A stretch of DNA of 64,000 nt, from positions 1,054,001 through 1,118,000 of the forward strand of contig JADJBV010000001.1 in assembly GCA_016703535.1 (NCBI GenBank), written 5' to 3'. Positions 60,697 through 64,000 of this stretch are shown here, piece after piece (positions within the stretch are counted from its first letter, which is position 1; every line of letters starts with the position of its first letter). A program made the position numbers and the translations under genes. A model generated the notes under the pieces. It was not told the DNA's origin, did no database searches, and saw nothing but the letters and a program-made list of their open reading frames with translations. This DNA is from Deltaproteobacteria bacterium (GTDB lineage Bacteria > Myxococcota > Kuafuiibacteriia > Kuafuiibacteriales > Kuafuiibacteriaceae).

Positions 60697-62541
60697 TCAC
60701 GCCGGTTGGGGGCCTTCGCTGGGGCTGTTGGCGATGCTGCGGATCAAGGCTCGCATGCCCTGCAGGTCGAAGGGCTTCTCCAGCCGGTGACGCGGGACCC
60801 GCTCCAAGAACTCTCGGGCCTCCAAGGTGAAGGCCCCGCCGGTCATGAACACGACCCGCACCGACTGGGCCGGCAAGGCCTGCTCGATCTTCGCGTAGAA
60901 CTCCATCCCCGTCATCTCCGGCATCATCAAGTCGCACAAGATGACGTCGAAACGTTCGCCTCGCAACAAGACCTCCAGGGCCCGAGAAGCACAATCGAAG
61001 CAGGTGACGTCGTGTTCCGTTCGCAGCACCTTGTGGAGTGAACGGAGGATCACCAGATCGTCGTCGATCACCAACACCCGTCGCCGATCGGGTTCGGGTG
61101 CAAAGTCCTCCACCGGGCACACCGGCACACTCGGCACCTCGACCTCGCTGGGCGGCAACAAGACGGTGAAGACCGACCCGCGTCCGACCTCACTCTCGAA
61201 GGTGATCTCTCCGCCCAGGCTGCGGACGATCCGCTGGCAGATCGCCAAGCCCAAGCCGGTCCCCGAACCCACGGGTTTAGTCGTGAAGAATGGCGTGAAG
61301 AGCCGGCGCTGCACTTCAGGCGGGATGCCGGGGCCGGTGTCGTGAAAGTCGATCGCCACTCGACCGTCGAAGGCCACCCGGGTGACGATCCGGATCTGAT
61401 TCTGGTCGGCGTGGCCCGGCCCGATGGCCTGCCCGGCGTTGACCAAGAGGTTGAGGAAGACCTGGCTGAGGCGCGGCTCGTTGACGTTCACCAGGGGCAC
61501 CGCGCCGTATTCTTTCCTGACGCTGGCGCTGTGACGGATTTCGGTCCAGGCCATTCGGGCCACCGAGTCCAAGATCCGGTGCACGTCGGTGGGGGCCCGC
61601 TCATCGTCTTCGACGCGGGAGAAGGTCCGCAGGTCGCGGACGATCTGGCGGATGCGTTCACCGGCCTCTTTGGCGTCACCCAACACCTCGAAGAGTTCGC
61701 CCCGGGATCCGCTGTTGCTGGTGGCTTGTTGGGAGGCCACCGAAAGGTTGGCCAGGAGGGCCGCCAAAGGGTTGTTGATCTCGTGGGCGATGCCCGCCGC
61801 CAGGGTCCCGAGGGAGACCAGACGATCGGAGGTGAGGAGCTGGAGCTCCAGGTTGCGTTGTTGGGTGATGTCGCGGATCGCCGCCAAAAACGAGGGCTGC
61901 CCGTCCCACTCGAACTCGACCACCCGCATCTCGCCGACCTTTTCGCCGGTGGGGCGAGACACCCGCAGTTCGGCGGCCTCCCCCTGCTTGGCCGCAAAAA
62001 GCAGGCGTTCGGAGATCAGCTCCTCCCGGGTGCGTTCGAAGAAGGCCAAGGCCTGGTCGTTGAGGTATTTGATGACCCCCTGGCGATCGACCACCACCAC
62101 CGCGTCGGGGGTGGCCGCCAAGATCCGCTCCAGCTGCAGGTGTTGCCGGCGGGCCCGGTTTCGTTCGACGACGTAAAGCACGCTGTTCGCGAACAGACGC
62201 CCGGTGACCTCGTCTTTGGGGATCACCTCCTCGACCGTGTTGCGCAGCTCTCCCGACCCCAGGAGTTCCTCGGCCAGACCCGACACCACCACCACCGGGA
62301 GTTCAGTGTCGAGGCGCTTCAGCGCCCGCACCGTCCCGACCCCGGTGGAGTCCGGGAGGTTGAGATCGACCAAAGCCAAGTCGCACGGGTGCTGGCGCAA
62401 CCACTCCTCGGCCGCGGCCAAGCTCCCGACGGTGGCGACATCGAAGGCCACCTTCTCGGAGCCCTCGAGCCCAATCGCGGTCCGCTCCGCGTCCCCTGGG
62501 TTGTCCTCGACGACCAGTGTCTTGACGATGGCCCGGTCCAT
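60697..62541 (-). CDS. Hybrid sensor histidine kinase (REC-PAS-HK-REC)
   Basis: A 614-residue soluble protein. Domain order: receiver (about 5-120, phospho-Asp in LALVDLNLPDSTG), PAS (about 140-245, ILAATPDAVVVVDRQG), HisKA with the H-box LAAGIAHEINNPLAALL, HATPase_c with N-box NLLVNAGQAI, DTGPGIPPEV and GTGLGLAICQRI, and a C-terminal receiver (about 490-605, VILCDLMMPEMTG). The ATG at 62541 has GGAGG about 8 bases upstream. It starts 34 bases after the KaiC-like gene and is co-transcribed with it. No transmembrane helix is seen. Confidence 0.93.
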   Translation of the reverse strand: MDRAIVKTLVVEDNPGDAERTAIGLEGSEKVAFDVATVGSLAAAEEWLRQHPCDLALVDLNLPDSTGVGTVRALKRLDTELPVVVVSGLAEELLGSGELRNTVEEVIPKDEVTGRLFANSVLYVVERNRARRQHLQLERILAATPDAVVVVDRQGVIKYLNDQALAFFERTREELISERLLFAAKQGEAAELRVSRPTGEKVGEMRVVEFEWDGQPSFLAAIRDITQQRNLELQLLTSDRLVSLGTLAAGIAHEINNPLAALLANLSVASQQATSNSGSRGELFEVLGDAKEAGERIRQIVRDLRTFSRVEDDERAPTDVHRILDSVARMAWTEIRHSASVRKEYGAVPLVNVNEPRLSQVFLNLLVNAGQAIGPGHADQNQIRIVTRVAFDGRVAIDFHDTGPGIPPEVQRRLFTPFFTTKPVGSGTGLGLAICQRIVRSLGGEITFESEVGRGSVFTVLLPPSEVEVPSVPVCPVEDFAPEPDRRRVLVIDDDLVILRSLHKVLRTEHDVTCFDCASRALEVLLRGERFDVILCDLMMPEMTGMEFYAKIEQALPAQSVRVVFMTGGAFTLEAREFLERVPRHRLEKPFDLQGMRALIRSIANSPSEGPQPA

Positions 62542-62575
62542 GTTACTTCCCCCTCCACCCACAGCCATAACCTCG

Positions 62576-64000
62576 TTAGGTCGCCGCCGGGTCGCCGCCG
62601 GAGACCTGGGCCTCCCGCCGGAAGAGTTCGGTCAGGCGGACCCGCTCGTCGTCGAAGACGTAGGTTGGGCTCCCGGTCAGGATCCCGTGCACGCCGCGGA
62701 ACGGTTGGTGGACGTGTAGCCCCTGGTTGTCGATCAGGTACTCGCGGATCCCTTTGTCGTGGGAGGTGCCGCGCATCTTCAGGACCGTCAGGCCCCGGCG
62801 CATCTCTCCGTGCAGCTCCACGTAACGCAGGAGGATGATGGTGTCGGTGATGGTCGAGATGTGGGTCTCGGTGATCGACTCGCCCCCGGCCAACATCGAG
62901 GTCGTGTTGGTGAAGAGCCCGGTGATCTCCAGGTGCTTGATGGTGCTGGTCAAGGCGATGACAAACTCCCGGAACGACTTGGGCGTGGAGACCCGCTCGA
63001 AGGCCGACATGCTGTCGATCGCCACCCGCTTGGGCTTGAAGGCCATGATGTCCCGCTTCATCTGTAGCAGGTGGTCTTCGAGGCCCATGACCTCCGGGTA
63101 GCGGCAGACGATCCGCAGCAGACCATCTCGTTCGGCCTTTTCGAAGTCGACGCCCCAAGAGGCGGCGTTGCGGGTCAGCTGCTCTCGGCTCTCTTCTGCG
63201 CCGAAGAGGAGCGCTCGTTCCCCGGCCAAGATGGCGGCCTTGATGTACTGGGCGACCATCAAGGTCTTCCCAGTGCCGGTGGCGCCGCTGACCAGGATGA
63301 TCGAGTCCCGGTACATCCCGCCGCTGCACATCCGGTCCAACTCGGAGACGCCCGAGGAGATTCGGATCTCGGAGGAACGTTGCTTCAGCTCGATGGCCGA
63401 AAGCGGGATGATGGTGACGCCATCTTCGGAGTCGATGGTGAAGGGGTATTCGCCCTTGTGATGGGTGGCGCCGCGGAACTTCAGGATCTCCACAGTCCGC
63501 CGGCGTTTTTCTTGTTCGAGGCGGTTGCGCAGCAGGATCACGTTGTCGGCGACGAACTCTTCGACGCCCCAACGGCCGACCGCACCTTCTTCGGTGGTGC
63601 GCTCCATGGTGACCAAGGTGGTGACGCCCAGGGCACGGAGGCCCGCGGCGATCCGGTGGAGCTCCCGGCGGACGATGTTGGAGTCGGACAGCTGAGGGAA
63701 GAGGGCACCGATGGCATCCAAAATGACGCGTTTGGCGCCGACCGAGCGGATCCCGTTTTCAATCCGGGCCAAGAGGGCCGAAAGATCGTACGGCCCGGTC
63801 ATCACCGTCTCTTCGCCGGGATCGGGGGTGGCGTCGACCACCGCGATCTTCTTGGCGGCCACCAGGCCCTCCAGATCCCAGCCGAAGGAGCGGACGTTCT
63901 GCATGAGGTCGGACGGGGCCTCCTCGAAGGTCACGAAGACGCCGTTTTCTCCGTAGTCACGGACCCCCGAGAGGAGGAACTGGAGCGCCATGACGGTCTT
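62576..64000 (-). CDS. KaiC-family double-domain ATPase (5' partial)
   Basis: The gene runs off the right edge of the window. The visible 475 codons begin with KT of the first Walker A motif, followed by MALQFLLSG. Domain 1 has VILDAIGALFPQLSD (Walker B region). Domain 2 has a full Walker A GATGTGKTLMVAQY, FGAEESREQLTRNAASWG, RVAIDSMSAFE and ITETHISTITDTIILLRYVE, all KaiC landmarks. It lies directly upstream of a hybrid histidine kinase, a combination seen for non-circadian KaiC proteins that signal through two-component partners. The autophosphorylation-site region (ITETHIST) is retained. Confidence 0.93.
   Translation of the reverse strand, partial: KTVMALQFLLSGVRDYGENGVFVTFEEAPSDLMQNVRSFGWDLEGLVAAKKIAVVDATPDPGEETVMTGPYDLSALLARIENGIRSVGAKRVILDAIGALFPQLSDSNIVRRELHRIAAGLRALGVTTLVTMERTTEEGAVGRWGVEEFVADNVILLRNRLEQEKRRRTVEILKFRGATHHKGEYPFTIDSEDGVTIIPLSAIELKQRSSEIRISSGVSELDRMCSGGMYRDSIILVSGATGTGKTLMVAQYIKAAILAGERALLFGAEESREQLTRNAASWGVDFEKAERDGLLRIVCRYPEVMGLEDHLLQMKRDIMAFKPKRVAIDSMSAFERVSTPKSFREFVIALTSTIKHLEITGLFTNTTSMLAGGESITETHISTITDTIILLRYVELHGEMRRGLTVLKMRGTSHDKGIREYLIDNQGLHVHQPFRGVHGILTGSPTYVFDDERVRLTELFRREAQVSGGDPAAT

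Noticed and set aside
61342..62838. 498-residue plus-strand reading frame
   Set aside because: Antisense to the histidine kinase and the end of kaiC, both unmistakable.

Overview
The window is high-GC DNA of a predatory or social type of bacterium, most likely Myxococcota. Supporting this are three Hanks-type Ser/Thr kinases and one probable pseudokinase, many lipoproteins, a DUF2330 protein with a MYXO-CTERM-like tail, a KaiC ATPase paired with a hybrid histidine kinase, and HEAT and TPR scaffolds. No rRNA, tRNA or CRISPR array was recognised. Genes are dense, and most long antisense reading frames are GC-driven shadows.

Region by region: (1) 1-3555 holds the 3' part of a large protein with 25-residue tandem repeats and a variable C-terminus, overlapped by a helical-repeat gene; this looks like a toxin-immunity pair. 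(2) 3698-9756 holds a lipoprotein, then three tandem copies of a second lipoprotein family; the third is split by an IS630-type element. (3) 9796-13590 is a polymorphic-toxin-like locus: one large gene with a probable frameshift near its start, three paralogous small genes, and an orphan toxin C-terminus between two of them. (4) 13603-14046 and 23135-23502 are divergent intergenic regions carrying arrays of the same 10-bp unit CGAATCCGGA. (5) 15175-19814 holds two Ser/Thr kinases and a membrane protein. (6) 19853-26759 is a type III secretion module: SctV, a TPR chaperone-like protein and a small protein on the minus strand, and a divergent four-gene operon resembling tip/filament and translocator genes. 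(7) 26910-36854 holds ychF, a 1026-residue possible secreted protein with a HEAT partner, bpt, a PDZ protein, a kinase and an SDR. (8) 36855-37385 is a structured non-coding stretch. (9) 37386-44951 holds a pseudokinase, a DUF1521/MIIA autocleavage protein (a family known among type III effectors), an esterase whose motif order looks circularly permuted, a 187-bp MITE-like element, and an MBL-fold lipoprotein divergent from a LysR regulator. (10) 45086-64000 is mainly housekeeping and regulatory: a TPR / zinc-ribbon pair, DUF2461, the MrfA-MrfB repair pair, a cytochrome c peroxidase, an AraC regulator, DUF2330, an MFS transporter, a YkgJ-Hsp70-SGNH operon and the histidine kinase / KaiC pair.

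The theme most worth following is contact-dependent interaction. Type III secretion genes, a DUF1521 effector candidate and two toxin/immunity-like loci share the window, and the same 10-bp repeat lies upstream of both the toxin locus and the type III operons. That common control is inference. Start codons were moved from the longest frame where a Shine-Dalgarno site, signal peptide or paralogue alignment argued for it.
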